From NCBI RefSeq assembly GCF_014697375.1, contig NZ_JACJRS010000005.1, forward strand, positions 38,497 to 102,496: a stretch of DNA of 64,000 bases, written 5' to 3'. Each line of letters opens with the position of its first letter. Within the stretch, counting starts at the first letter, position 1. This DNA is from Phormidium sp. FACHB-1136. GTDB taxonomy: Bacteria > Cyanobacteriota > Cyanobacteriia > Phormidesmidales > Phormidesmidaceae. The translations under genes were made by a program, and so were the position numbers. Shown here in pieces: positions 8,302 through 16,648 of this stretch. Under the pieces are notes generated by a model that was given only the letters and a program-made list of their open reading frames with translations, did no database searches and was not told the origin of the DNA.

Positions 8302-9564
8302 TTAATCCTGGGTTTTCCGCTGGCTGGGGCGGCTGCGTTGCAGGTTGTAGCGCTGGGACTTCGACAGCTTGCGAGCGCTGGCAATGTCACCCTCGCTAAA
8401 TCGGGCTTCGAGATCATCCAGGGCCATGCTCTCCTCCGCCAGCACCGCCGAAGGGGGGCAAGCGGCCATAAAGGTCTGGGCATTTCGGAGGGAACCCATG
8501 GCTTGGGCATAGTCGCCCTGATCGCTAAAGTGAATAGCTTCCTCCCTAGCCCGTGCCGCCATCAGCAGGGCTACCTGTTCCTGCACCTCGGCTACCGCTG
8601 GGAAATCGCCCAGTTGCTCGGCCTTAACCACGGGCATCGAGAAGGTGGCGCGTAATACTTGGCGTTTGGGCTGGGTGGGGTCGTCCCAGGCGAGGCGGAT
8701 ATCGCCCAGGTCTGTCTCAGCATCCAGGGCAGGAATTTGTAGCCGCATCACCACATTGATCGAGCTTCCCAAGACCAGGTTAGGCAGCTTGTAGCGTTGG
8801 GTAGAGGTGAGGTCGAAATCGTTCAGGACATCCTTCACCACGGCCCCATGCTTGGGTTTTAGGCCCAGGCTCACCCGATGGCCCACCGTGGCCGATAGCC
8901 CATTGAGTTCGGTCTGAAAAATGTCGGGCAGTTGCTTGGGCGATTCGATGTGGTAGAAGTTGCCGTCGCCGCTGCGGGCCATGGCCTCCATCAGGTCTTC
9001 GCTGTAGTCGTTGCCGACGCCGAGGGTGGTGGTGCTCACACCCCGTTGGGATAGCCCGTGGACATCGTTGGCGATGGTGTCGGGGTTGGTTTCGCCCACG
9101 TTGGCCAAGCCATCGGACAGCACCAGCACCCGGTTTAGGTGGTCGTTGTGGAGATAGCTGCTCACCTGAAGACCGCTTTGCACCCAGCCCTGGTGGAGTG
9201 CTGTACAGCTTCCGGCCTGAATCTGGCGAATTTTAGCCAGCATCGCGCCTTTATCCGTGGCCAGGGTGCTAGGAACAAGGACGCTCACATCGCTATCAAA
9301 CATCACCACACTAACCCGGTCGCTGGGCAGCAAATTTTCCACCGCAAAGCAGGCCGCTTGCTTGGCATAGTCCAGCTTGGCCCCGCTCATAGAACCAGAA
9401 CAGTCGATGGCCAGACCTAGGTTCAACGGGGGCCGATCCGTGGTGATTTCAATCTCCGGCGGCGTAATGCGAATCAGCACATCCAACGTCGTCGAGCGCT
9501 GGGCAGCAACGGCTCCATGCATGGGAATGATGGTGATGGTGGGTTGAGGAGCAGCGGTAGTCAT
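8302..9564 (-). CDS. VWA-domain protein
   Basis: The 420-residue protein carries a von Willebrand factor A domain (about residues 43-215) with an intact metal-ion-dependent adhesion site: LAIDCSGSMSG (DxSxS), a downstream threonine (SCTALHQGW) and LVLSDGLANVGETN. The rest forms beta-rich and helical regions seen in VWA proteins near chelatases and AAA ATPases. There is no signal peptide or membrane helix, so it is probably cytoplasmic. Its ATG overlaps the stop of the MerR-like gene (ATGA at 9561-9564), and a GGGAG sequence lies nine bases before it, so the two are made together. Partner and substrate are unknown. Confidence 0.85.
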   Translation of the reverse strand: MTTAAPQPTITIIPMHGAVAAQRSTTLDVLIRITPPEIEITTDRPPLNLGLAIDCSGSMSGAKLDYAKQAACFAVENLLPSDRVSVVMFDSDVSVLVPSTLATDKGAMLAKIRQIQAGSCTALHQGWVQSGLQVSSYLHNDHLNRVLVLSDGLANVGETNPDTIANDVHGLSQRGVSTTTLGVGNDYSEDLMEAMARSGDGNFYHIESPKQLPDIFQTELNGLSATVGHRVSLGLKPKHGAVVKDVLNDFDLTSTQRYKLPNLVLGSSINVVMRLQIPALDAETDLGDIRLAWDDPTQPKRQVLRATFSMPVVKAEQLGDFPAVAEVQEQVALLMAARAREEAIHFSDQGDYAQAMGSLRNAQTFMAACPPSAVLAEESMALDDLEARFSEGDIASARKLSKSQRYNLQRSRPSQRKTQD

Positions 9565-10283
9565 GGCAGTGTTCTCCCTTTAGAAGAGGATGGAGTAGAA
9601 GAAGATGAACGAGGCGACCACGCAGTAGATGGTGACGAACCAGAGGGCGACAAACCGGAGGACGATGTCAAAGCCTGGGCAATCAGTTGTAGTAGGGCAT
9701 CCCGCTCCTGGGGCGTAGTGGGATATCTAAAGTCTTCCCGAATATGGAGTTCCAATCCCTCCAGCAGGGGATGACGCACCCAGTGGGAAGCGGATGGGGC
9801 CGGCGGGGACGGGGACGGGGCAGATCGGGGGGCCATCCCCACCACCGAGGTTGGCGGCAACGGGGCCGATGGTTCGGCAGATCGGGCTTGCACCTTGGCT
9901 AAAAACGCCAGGGCCGGATTCGCCGCCTCCACGGTTAACTGAGCACCACCTTGCAGCAGCACCTCCAGGTCTTGATTGGTTTTAGTGGAAATCAGTTGCC
10001 CGATGGCACCGGAACCGTAGCCCTCCGCCAGCAGCCGCCGCAACACCAACAACTGCAATAAATGACGGTAGGTATACCGCGCCTCTCGCCCCTGTTTGAG
10101 GGGTTTATCGAGCAGGCCGCTGGTGCTGTAGTGACGTACTAATCGGGCATTGACGGTTTCTTGTATCCGACTCTCTGCACCACCGTCGGGCAAGAACTGG
10201 GGTAGAAGCTGATTGGCCACTTCCACAAAATCATCCAAGGCCCACTGGGCATCTTGGTCAGCAAACCGCTGAAGTTGGTGCAT
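9561..10283 (-). CDS. MerR-like DNA-binding protein coupled to the VWA protein
   Basis: The 240-residue protein has a MerR-type winged helix at about residues 42-100 (VNARLVRHYSTSGLLDKP, then YTYRHLLQLLVLRRLLAEGYG). It reads like the classic sequence that begins with tyrosine-rich recognition and continues to a helix ending in IGQLI. After about residue 130 it becomes proline- and serine-rich, has a short folded patch (WVRHPLLEGLELHIREDFRYP), and ends in a low-complexity Ser/Pro tail. No metal-binding cysteines are visible. It overlaps the VWA gene by four bases and may regulate its own operon or bind the VWA protein through its unusual tail. Confidence 0.7.
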   Translation of the reverse strand: MHQLQRFADQDAQWALDDFVEVANQLLPQFLPDGGAESRIQETVNARLVRHYSTSGLLDKPLKQGREARYTYRHLLQLLVLRRLLAEGYGSGAIGQLISTKTNQDLEVLLQGGAQLTVEAANPALAFLAKVQARSAEPSAPLPPTSVVGMAPRSAPSPSPPAPSASHWVRHPLLEGLELHIREDFRYPTTPQERDALLQLIAQALTSSSGLSPSGSSPSTAWSPRSSSSTPSSSKGRTLP

Positions 10284-10501
10284 GACTCTAATTTAATTCA
10301 GACAATTCTCAATGTCAATAACAATCTTGGCTGTCAGTGTTGCGAGGACGCCCTAGCCGTTTTCTGTGGCGATATTGACCGCTGGCCTTGGGGAGAATCC
10401 CTAAGCAATACCCCCCGCCATCGTTTTGATTGCGAGGGGTAGAGTGGGGCTAACATCAGAAAAACCCGATGTCGTCTAGGGCCAATTTGGGAGTTAAGGG
10501 C

Positions 10502-11806
10502 TTACAGGGTCAAGGACTGGGGGTTGTTTTCGATCACGTCGGCCAAATCCTTGAGGAAGCTGGCGGCGTCGGCTCCGTAGATGATCCGGTGGTCGCAGGT
10601 GATGTTAACGCGCATTTGCCGTTTGATGCCCATCAGGCCGTCGGCGGTGGCAACCACAGTGGGTTTGGCGGCCCCAATGGCGAGAATCGACCCTTGGCCG
10701 GGGGGCAGAATGGCATCGAAGCTATCCACCCCAAACATACCCAAGTTAGACAGGGTGAAGGTGCCGGAGGTGTATTCTTCCGGCTTGAGCTGCTTGACGC
10801 GGGAGCGCTCCACCAGGTCGCGCCAGGTGCGGGAGAGAGAGTAGATATCCTGCTGGTCGGCGTTTTGTAGTACGGGGGTAATCAAGCCACCGCCCTCCAT
10901 GGCCACCGCCACCGCCACGTTAATGTTGGGGCGATACTGCAAGCCTTGGTCGGTGTAGTAGGCGTTGAGGACGGGGTGCTTCTTCAGGGCCACCGCCACC
11001 GCCTTGGCCAGCAGCCCGGTCATGGTGACGCCCTTGGATTTGATTTGCTTGTAGAGGGCGTCTAGGGCATCGGTGGTAATGGTGTAGCCGACGTGGAAAA
11101 CGGGCACCGTCAGGCTGGCGTTCATATTGCGCACCACCGACTGCTGAAGGGTGCTGAAGGGCACCAATTGGCCCAGGGGAGCCGACCCAGCGGCGGGGGC
11201 TGGAGCCGGAGCTGCCACGACAGCAAGGGGGGCCGGAGCCGGAGTATTCACGAGGGCCGTGGCGGCGGGGCCAGCGGGGGTGGGGGCCTTGCCAGCGGCT
11301 CGTTCCACATCCTGGGCCACAATCCGACCGTGGGGGCCACTGCCTTGCAGGGTAGCTAGGTCTACCTTGAGTTCCTTGGCCAACTTGCGGGCACGGGGGG
11401 AAATCACCACCCGACCACTGCGAGGGCTGGCGGTGGATCCGTTCTGGGCGGGTGCCTCAGCGGGAGTTGCTGTCGCGGCCACAGGAGCGGGAGCGGCGGG
11501 AGCGGCGGCGGATTCCCCGGAACTCCCCTTAGTAGCGGCCTGTTGTTTGGCGGCCTCTACCTCGGCCTCGGTTTCGGCCAGCAGGGCAATGGCTTCACCC
11601 ACCGGGGCTGTGTCCCCAGCGTCTACGACAATGGCGGCGAGGATGCCCTCATAGAAGGACTCCACATCCATATCAGCCTTGTCAGACTCCACAATCACCA
11701 CCGTTTCACCCTTTTCCACCTTGTCGCCCGGTGCTTTCACCCAAGAGACAATTTTGCCTTCGGTCATGGTGGAACTGAGGGCGGGCATGAAAACTTCGCG
11801 AATCAT
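10502..11806 (-). CDS. pdhC: Pyruvate dehydrogenase E2, dihydrolipoamide acetyltransferase
   Basis: This is the acetyl-transferring core of the pyruvate dehydrogenase complex. The 434-residue protein shows one lipoyl domain (residues 1-78, lipoylated lysine in VESDKADMDVE), an Ala/Pro linker, an E1/E3-binding domain (ISPRARKLAKELKVDL near residue 136), a second Ala/Pro linker and the acyltransferase domain. The catalytic motif is DHRIIYGADAA near residue 408, where many bacterial E2s have DHRVxDG; tyrosine at that place is familiar from cyanobacterial and plastid E2s. A GGAAG ribosome site lies seven bases before the ATG. It stands alone, with no E1 or E3 genes nearby. Confidence 0.93.
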   Translation of the reverse strand: MIREVFMPALSSTMTEGKIVSWVKAPGDKVEKGETVVIVESDKADMDVESFYEGILAAIVVDAGDTAPVGEAIALLAETEAEVEAAKQQAATKGSSGESAAAPAAPAPVAATATPAEAPAQNGSTASPRSGRVVISPRARKLAKELKVDLATLQGSGPHGRIVAQDVERAAGKAPTPAGPAATALVNTPAPAPLAVVAAPAPAPAAGSAPLGQLVPFSTLQQSVVRNMNASLTVPVFHVGYTITTDALDALYKQIKSKGVTMTGLLAKAVAVALKKHPVLNAYYTDQGLQYRPNINVAVAVAMEGGGLITPVLQNADQQDIYSLSRTWRDLVERSRVKQLKPEEYTSGTFTLSNLGMFGVDSFDAILPPGQGSILAIGAAKPTVVATADGLMGIKRQMRVNITCDHRIIYGADAASFLKDLADVIENNPQSLTL

Positions 11807-11917
11807 GGGGTGACTTCCGAGACAGCGCTAAAACAACAACTTGGCCGCAAGACCGACTATTTATTCTATCCCTAAGCGGATTCCATCCCCAAAAAACTCT
11901 TGGGGGTCGAGGGCGGT

Positions 11918-12922
11918 CTAGTTGGCCTCAGGGCGGGGTGTCTGCACCAGCCGAAACCCGATGTGGGTGGTTCCGGTGTCGGGGGCTTGGGATTCGCGGG
12001 CGGCGGGGCGATAGCGGCTGCAATAGTTTTTGGCACAGAGGTAGGAACCGCCTTTGATGACGTGGGTGGCTCCATCCTGGGGCTTTTTGGGGTCGTAGCT
12101 CACCGCTTGGGTGGGGCCAGTGGGGTCGTGCTGGTGGGCGAGGTCGTCGTGGTAGACCGTGAACCAACTGGAGGTGAGTTCCCACACGTTGCCCGCCATG
12201 TCGTACAGCCCGTAGCCATTGGGCGGAAAGGACATCACCGGGGCCGTGCCCAAATGGCCGTCCGCCTTGGTGTTGAAGAAGGGAAATAGCCCCTGCCAGG
12301 TGTTGGCCTGCTTGGCGGAATACTGTTCGCCCCAGGTATAAGTCCAGCCTTCGGATCCTCCACGGGCGGCGTATTCCCACTGGGCTTCGGTGGGCAATTG
12401 GCGGCCCGCCCAAGCGGCGTAGGCTTCGGCATCCTCGTAGGCGATGTGGACGACGGGATGATTCTCCTTGCCCTGCAAATCGCTATCTGGGCCAAAGGGG
12501 TGTTGCCAGTTGGCCCCCGGCACCCAATGCCACCAGCTTAGGTAGGCCACCTGCTGCACCCCCTCCTCCGGCGGCTGAAACACCAAGGAACCCGGTGCCC
12601 GCTGATCCTCCGGCAAATCTGGGAACTGATCCTTTGATAGGGGCCGCTCCGCCACCGTCACATAGCCCGTCTCTTGCACAAAGGCCGCAAACTGGGCGTT
12701 CGTCACCTCATGGGGTTCGATACAAAAACTGCTGACGGAGACATCCTCGGCAATTTTTTCCTCCACAAAATCGGAGACCCCATCCCCCATGGTGAACGTC
12801 CCGCCAGGGATAAACACCATATCGTTAGGGCAAGGGGAAGCCTCCGCCAACGCTGGGCAAGGGAAGAAGAAAAGGGCAAGGATGAGAAGAACGTAAGGGA
12901 TCCAATAACGGGGTAGAGCCAT
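11918..12922 (-). CDS. Exported formylglycine-generating enzyme
   Basis: FGE oxidises a cysteine in the CxPSR-type motif of sulfatases to formylglycine. The protein has a strong signal peptide (MALPRYW... to ALAEA, residues 1-28 from the chosen start), FGE-sulfatase motifs (MVFIPGGTFTMGD, EPHEVTNAQFAAF, LPTEAQWEYAARGG, DMAGNVWELTSSW) and the copper-binding active-site cysteine pair in GGSYLCAKNYCSRYRPAARE (C296 and C301). A longer start at 12970 exists, but the signal peptide fits 12922. Most bacterial FGEs act in the cytoplasm, so export is notable. Its natural partner here is the exported sulfatase at 19692-21374, at the far end of the same block. Confidence 0.87.
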   Translation of the reverse strand: MALPRYWIPYVLLILALFFFPCPALAEASPCPNDMVFIPGGTFTMGDGVSDFVEEKIAEDVSVSSFCIEPHEVTNAQFAAFVQETGYVTVAERPLSKDQFPDLPEDQRAPGSLVFQPPEEGVQQVAYLSWWHWVPGANWQHPFGPDSDLQGKENHPVVHIAYEDAEAYAAWAGRQLPTEAQWEYAARGGSEGWTYTWGEQYSAKQANTWQGLFPFFNTKADGHLGTAPVMSFPPNGYGLYDMAGNVWELTSSWFTVYHDDLAHQHDPTGPTQAVSYDPKKPQDGATHVIKGGSYLCAKNYCSRYRPAARESQAPDTGTTHIGFRLVQTPRPEAN

Positions 12923-12940
12923 GGGGAAATGGAAAATTTT

Positions 12941-12968
12941 GTAGGGTGCATTCGCGCAGCAATGCACC
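12941..12968. repeat. Short palindrome near GGTGCATT/AATGCACC
   Basis: GGTGCATT and AATGCACC form an 8-base stem around a seven-base loop, following GTAG, directly upstream of the FGE start codon. It resembles the GTAGGGTG-type hairpins seen again at 43326-43350. It may be a repetitive palindrome or lie within the FGE leader. Confidence 0.5.
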
Positions 12969-13082
12969 ACTTAGGACATCGGTGCAGAGTGCATCTCATC
13001 ATTGGAAAAGGGCAATCAACATGCTATTCGTTGGCAAGTGGCGCTTGTGATGGGTTTGGCCCACCCTGTGGGAAGCAAGCTA

Positions 13083-13205
13083 CACCCCCAGCCCCTCTCC
13101 CAGGGGGGAGAGGGGGGCCAAAGGGGGACAGCTTTAAAGATCCCAGGGTTCTGACTTGAAAGCAGCGGTAATTCATGATCAGTCGCCTAAAAACCCTGGG
13201 ATCTT
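13083..13205. repeat. Family B fragment followed by a family D palindrome
   Basis: A CCCCAGCCCCTCTCCC-type element (13083-13128, family B) lies beside a perfect 14-base inverted repeat, AAGATCCCAGGGTT (13137-13150) and AACCCTGGGATCTT (13192-13205), with 41 bases between the arms (family D). Similar family D arms occur at 43086-43150 and near 19655. This fills the gap between the FGE gene and the DUF202-BASS gene and could terminate either transcript. Confidence 0.7.
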
Positions 13206-13209
13206 AGCT

Positions 13210-14694
13210 TCAGGCGGGATTTTCTGCGGTTTTCGTTTGCCGTTTGGCCCAAACGTTATAGGGCAAGGCCGTCACCGCACCGATCACGACGTAGGCGATC
13301 ACCGTAGGGATAGCGTTTCCGCCTCCGTTAGCGGCAAGGAGGAAGAGGGCGAGTCCGGCGTTGCGGGCGATGGTTCCGGTGGCAACGGCGGAACGCACGG
13401 CGATCTCTGGCCCACCGAGGAAGTGGCCGCAGGCGAGGCCGAAGATCACAATCAGCGGAATCGCCACCAAGCCGCGCCATGCGATGGTGGGCAGCACCAC
13501 AATGCTGATGCCGAGGGCAAACACCAGCAGCACCGCAAACAGCGTACTGGCAATCACCGACAGCAGTTGGCCTACGTTGGCAGCTTGTTCCCCGCTGAAT
13601 CGACGCAGGGCGATCCCCAGCCCCAGGGGCAAAAACTGGGCGAGAAGCACCTGCTTAACAATGATCAGATAGTCGGCGCTGGCATCGATGGGGGCAAACA
13701 GGCTACTGAGCACCCACAGGGTCAACGGCGTAGTCACGGTCGCCAATAGGGCCAGCGTAACCTGAAGGCTAATGGCTACATCAGGATTGCTGCCCGCCAT
13801 CGCCGCCCGCCGAGACAGCAGGGGTGCCCCCGGTGCTGCTGCCAACACACCCAGGCCCAAGGCCACTCGCCCCACCCCCGGCTGCCCCCCGCTGAGCACC
13901 AGATAGCCAATCACCACCGCCCCCACCGGGAACAGCACCAGGGTAGAGAGCAGGGAACGCCTCAACAAACTGGGCTGCTGCCATAGGGTCGCAAGGCTGC
14001 TGAGGGAAGTTTGCGCCCCCAGGCTGAGCATCAAAATAAAAATAATTAAAGCCGCCAGGGTAGTGATGACGCGGCTGTTGAGGGTAAACACCTCCGCCAT
14101 TTGCACGCCCCCCACCGCTAGGGGAATGAAGGCCGCCAGCCCCAGAAACAGCAGTACCGTGGCCACCACCAACCCCTGCGACCAGGTGGGGCCATACTTG
14201 TAATCGTCGGATTCAATGGTTTTCAGCATCGTCCAGTGGTTGATAATCGCCATCACCAGCGTCACCAGACCAAGGGTCATCAGGCTCAGGCCCAGCACCC
14301 GCTCCTCCGTCAGGCGGTTGATACCGAGATCGGTTTCGGTGCGATCCAGGTAGGTGAACAGGCGATCAATGCCAAAGCCAAAGCTAATCATCGACAGCGC
14401 TGTGCGAATCCAGGCCATCAGGGTGCGTTCTTCGGCGGCACGGGTGCGCTCCTTAGCCAGTTCCGTCCGCAGTTCGGCCAGGTCTGTTCGCTCGATGGAA
14501 AGCCCGGTGCGCTTCTCGGCCAGTTCGGTGCGCTGTTCCGCCAGTTCGGTACGATTCTCGGCTAATTCCGTGCGTTTTTCGGCCATAGCCGTACGATTTT
14601 CGGCCAGTTCAGTCCGTTTCTCAGCCATGACCGTGCGCTGCATGGCGAGTTCGTTGTTATTCGGCAAGGGAGATGGGGGTTCGGTAGAAGACAT
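13210..14694 (-). CDS. DUF202 domain fused to a BASS-type transporter, with an RT-heptad repeat
   Basis: The 494-residue protein has three parts. Residues 20-103 are twelve uninterrupted seven-residue repeats, each starting RT (RTELAEK, RTELAEN and so on). The last repeats merge into a DUF202 motif (AKERTRAAEERTLMAWIRT) with membrane helices to about residue 165. From about 175 to the end is a multi-helix transporter region resembling the bile acid:sodium symporter (BASS) superfamily, with VLAAAPGAPLLSRRAA and TGTIARNAGLALFLL. The DUF202 part is about as long as the free-standing DUF202 genes next door. The transporter assignment rests on these motifs; substrate unknown. The repeat looks like amplification of the DUF202 leader motif itself. 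Confidence 0.75.
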   Translation of the reverse strand: MSSTEPPSPLPNNNELAMQRTVMAEKRTELAENRTAMAEKRTELAENRTELAEQRTELAEKRTGLSIERTDLAELRTELAKERTRAAEERTLMAWIRTALSMISFGFGIDRLFTYLDRTETDLGINRLTEERVLGLSLMTLGLVTLVMAIINHWTMLKTIESDDYKYGPTWSQGLVVATVLLFLGLAAFIPLAVGGVQMAEVFTLNSRVITTLAALIIFILMLSLGAQTSLSSLATLWQQPSLLRRSLLSTLVLFPVGAVVIGYLVLSGGQPGVGRVALGLGVLAAAPGAPLLSRRAAMAGSNPDVAISLQVTLALLATVTTPLTLWVLSSLFAPIDASADYLIIVKQVLLAQFLPLGLGIALRRFSGEQAANVGQLLSVIASTLFAVLLVFALGISIVVLPTIAWRGLVAIPLIVIFGLACGHFLGGPEIAVRSAVATGTIARNAGLALFLLAANGGGNAIPTVIAYVVIGAVTALPYNVWAKRQTKTAENPA

Positions 14695-14723
14695 GGGGGT
14701 TCGGGAGTAGGGAGTCGGAATCG

Positions 14724-14746
14724 TAGGGGCGAGGTCTCCTCGCCCA
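14724..14746 (+). repeat. Family C palindrome, copy 1
   Basis: GTA followed by GGGGCGAGGTCTCCTCGCCC, a self-complementary GGGCGAGG/CCTCGCCC stem. It lies between the DUF202-BASS gene and the next DUF202 gene, followed by the trailing ATACCAAAGACAATCCAGCC typical of several copies. Confidence 0.85.
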
Positions 14747-14779
14747 TCTATACCAAAGACAATCCAGCCAGATTTAGGA

Positions 14780-15169
14780 TCAAGAAATCAGGGGACTGAT
14801 GAGGATGCCGAGGAAGGCGATGCCCCCTAACCCCGTGAGGACGTAGGCCACAATCAGGGACGGGGACTGGCGAGATTGGTAGACCAGATCGTTGCGCTGA
14901 ATGCGTTGGAGTTGGCGCTGATGGTCAAGGGCGGCGAACAGCATGGCAAAGGTGCCCAGGGCCACAAAGGAGAGGCCCAAAATGCGCGACAGCCGCAGGG
15001 GGTTGACGGCATCGCCTAGGGCTTGGTGGATGGCGGCGACGATGCGCTCAATCCCGAAGCCAAAACCAATCAGGGCGAGAGCGGTGCGAATCCAGGCCAT
15101 GAGCGTGCGTTCGGCGGCGGCGCGGTTGCGTTCTTTGGCGAGTTCGGTGGCGGGATTGAGTTCGGTCAT
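14780..15169 (-). CDS. DUF202 (YidH-like) membrane protein
   Basis: The 129-residue protein shows the full DUF202 pattern: ELAKERNRAAAERTLMAWIR followed by a first helix (TALALIGFGFGIERIV), a second (ILGLSFVALGTFAMLFAAL) and a third at the C-terminus. The family is of unknown function and is usually found in the inner membrane of bacteria. It lies 85 bases behind the DUF202-BASS gene start and is transcribed in the same direction, with a palindrome between. Confidence 0.85.
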   Translation of the reverse strand: MTELNPATELAKERNRAAAERTLMAWIRTALALIGFGFGIERIVAAIHQALGDAVNPLRLSRILGLSFVALGTFAMLFAALDHQRQLQRIQRNDLVYQSRQSPSLIVAYVLTGLGGIAFLGILISPLIS

Positions 15170-15343
15170 AGGGGGTCAGTGAGCTAATAAACAAGGGTGT
15201 TTTTGAATGCTGAATGGTGGATTTTGAATGGTGAACTCTGAATTGTGAAATTTGGGTTTTAGATCGTTAAAAATTAGGCTATTCTCAAAGCAACTCAACA
15301 TATCCTCACGGGATATCCTCACGGGTAAGGGAGAACGGGGGCA

Positions 15344-15748
15344 ATGACAGATTCGACACCACAAAAACCCATTAACACCACCAATGAGCTAGCCAAGGAA
15401 CGCAATCGGGCAGCGGCGGAACGGACGATCAATGCCTGGTTGGGAATTTGTCTGAGTTTGATCGGTTTCGGTGTGGCCTTTGACCAAATTTTTCTCAGCC
15501 TAAGGCAGCGCTTCCCTGAGACAAGTTCGACTATTACAAGGGAGGCCGCCACACTGATTGGCATGGGCTTTGTGGAAATAGGACTGGTTTTATTAGGTGT
15601 AGGGCTAGTACAACATCGGTTGGCTATTAAAAGCATTGAGCACCCCAATTATGTAATGCTATCGACAAGAAAGCTAAATCGTATCGTCGTTATTGGCATT
15701 GTGATTCTTGGTATCGCTGGATTTTTTGCCACCTTATTTTTGATTTAG
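15344..15748 (+). CDS. DUF202-like membrane protein, opposite strand
   Basis: The 134-residue protein begins with NELAKERNRAAAERTINAWLG and has three helices (about residues 30-50, 75-95 and 110-132). It is the only gene of this block on the plus strand, between two DUF202 genes. The usual WIRT after the leader is changed to WLGICLS, so this is a diverged paralogue. A short palindromic repeat (15768-15789) follows its stop. Confidence 0.8.
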   Translation: MTDSTPQKPINTTNELAKERNRAAAERTINAWLGICLSLIGFGVAFDQIFLSLRQRFPETSSTITREAATLIGMGFVEIGLVLLGVGLVQHRLAIKSIEHPNYVMLSTRKLNRIVVIGIVILGIAGFFATLFLI

Positions 15749-15767
15749 AGCGTCCTTAATTTAGGCT

Positions 15768-15789
15768 GTAGGGGCGTGGCTCCTCGCCC
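15768..15789 (+). repeat. Family C palindrome, copy 2 (shortened)
   Basis: GTAGGGGCGTGGCTCCTCGC followed by CC: a variant with one base missing, 20 bases after the stop of the plus-strand DUF202 gene. It sits between two convergent genes and may serve as their shared terminator. Confidence 0.75.
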
Positions 15790-15797
15790 ACTATCCT

Positions 15798-16187
15798 TCA
15801 TACCCATAGCTGAAACCCCAACCAGAAGAACGCCAGAATCCCAACGATAAGTACCAGAAGCCCCGTAGTAGCTCCGAGTGGCCAACGGGGAGTATAACGA
15901 TACACAGGCGCTTTGAGACGTTGCATTTCACCCTGGTGATCGCGGATGGCAAAGACCAACGTAACGACACCTAAGCCCACTAACTCCAGGCTGAGAAGAT
16001 AGGCCCAGGCATCGATAAAGCGCCCCCCCGGAGCAATGGCACTCACCACTTGATCGACCCCTACCCCAATCCCAATTAGAGTAAGACTGCTGCGAACAAA
16101 AGACAGCAGGGATCGATCTGCGGCCAAGTGATTGCGCTCGCGGGCCAGTTCATCTTGGGGATTAAAATCAGAGGTGGGGTTGGTCAT
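15798..16187 (-). CDS. DUF202 membrane protein, operon with DUF1622
   Basis: The 129-residue protein carries DELARERNHLAADRSLLSFVR in place of the usual WIRT leader, then three helices (about 30-50, 65-85 and 100-125). Its ATG overlaps the stop of the DUF1622 gene (ATGA at 16184-16187), so it is translated from the same message as the yqhA-like, MFS and DUF1622 genes upstream. Confidence 0.85.
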   Translation of the reverse strand: MTNPTSDFNPQDELARERNHLAADRSLLSFVRSSLTLIGIGVGVDQVVSAIAPGGRFIDAWAYLLSLELVGLGVVTLVFAIRDHQGEMQRLKAPVYRYTPRWPLGATTGLLVLIVGILAFFWLGFQLWV

Positions 16188-16645
16188 GGGTGAGCACTCG
16201 GTGGTGGGGTATCTTTGGGAGGGATTTCCATAAAGTCTAGGGGGCTATCCAGCATATGGAGGGGGGGATAGTTGTGGGTAATGGCCTTCTCACGAAATTC
16301 CATTTGAGCTTCAATTTCTTTGTTTAAGAAGTAGTTCAAAAAGGTGCGAATGACAGCAATAACCGAGAGGCGAACAAGCGCTTCATTGGTGGGGGTAATG
16401 GCTGTACTCAAAATATCAGCGCCAAGTTGAAATTCTAAGGCTAGGGCCAGCCAAAGACCAAATTTTAGCCGAATTTGAATAAATGGCAGCATCACCCGAT
16501 GACGATGTTTGAGGATTTTTAGCGCCAGTCGAGCGGTGACGATAATCCCCACAAAAATGCAGATTACTCCTAGGGCTTCTAGGATGGTTTCGCCAAGGGT
16601 GGCCAGATGAAAGGAGAAGGTTTCGATGACTTCTAACCAGGGCAT
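16184..16645 (-). CDS. DUF1622 membrane protein
   Basis: The 153-residue protein has three hydrophobic helices (about residues 18-42, 60-82 and 88-110). It shows the DUF1622 hallmarks: ARLALKILKHRHRVMLPFIQIRLKFG and LALALEFQLGADILSTAITP, then an ALVRLSVIAVIRTFLNYFLNKEIE segment. The C-terminal 40 residues are proline-rich and soluble. Function is unknown. It begins three bases after the MFS stop and overlaps the DUF202 gene by four bases. Confidence 0.85.
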   Translation of the reverse strand: MPWLEVIETFSFHLATLGETILEALGVICIFVGIIVTARLALKILKHRHRVMLPFIQIRLKFGLWLALALEFQLGADILSTAITPTNEALVRLSVIAVIRTFLNYFLNKEIEAQMEFREKAITHNYPPLHMLDSPLDFMEIPPKDTPPPSAHP

Positions 16646-16648
16646 GGC

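Noticed and set aside
14440..14655. Regular 21-base repeats that look like a CRISPR array
   Set aside because: They are in frame inside the DUF202-BASS gene and encode the RT heptads; there are no unique spacers. The 15-base repeats at 38115-38195 and 21-base repeats at 43930-44010 are likewise coding.
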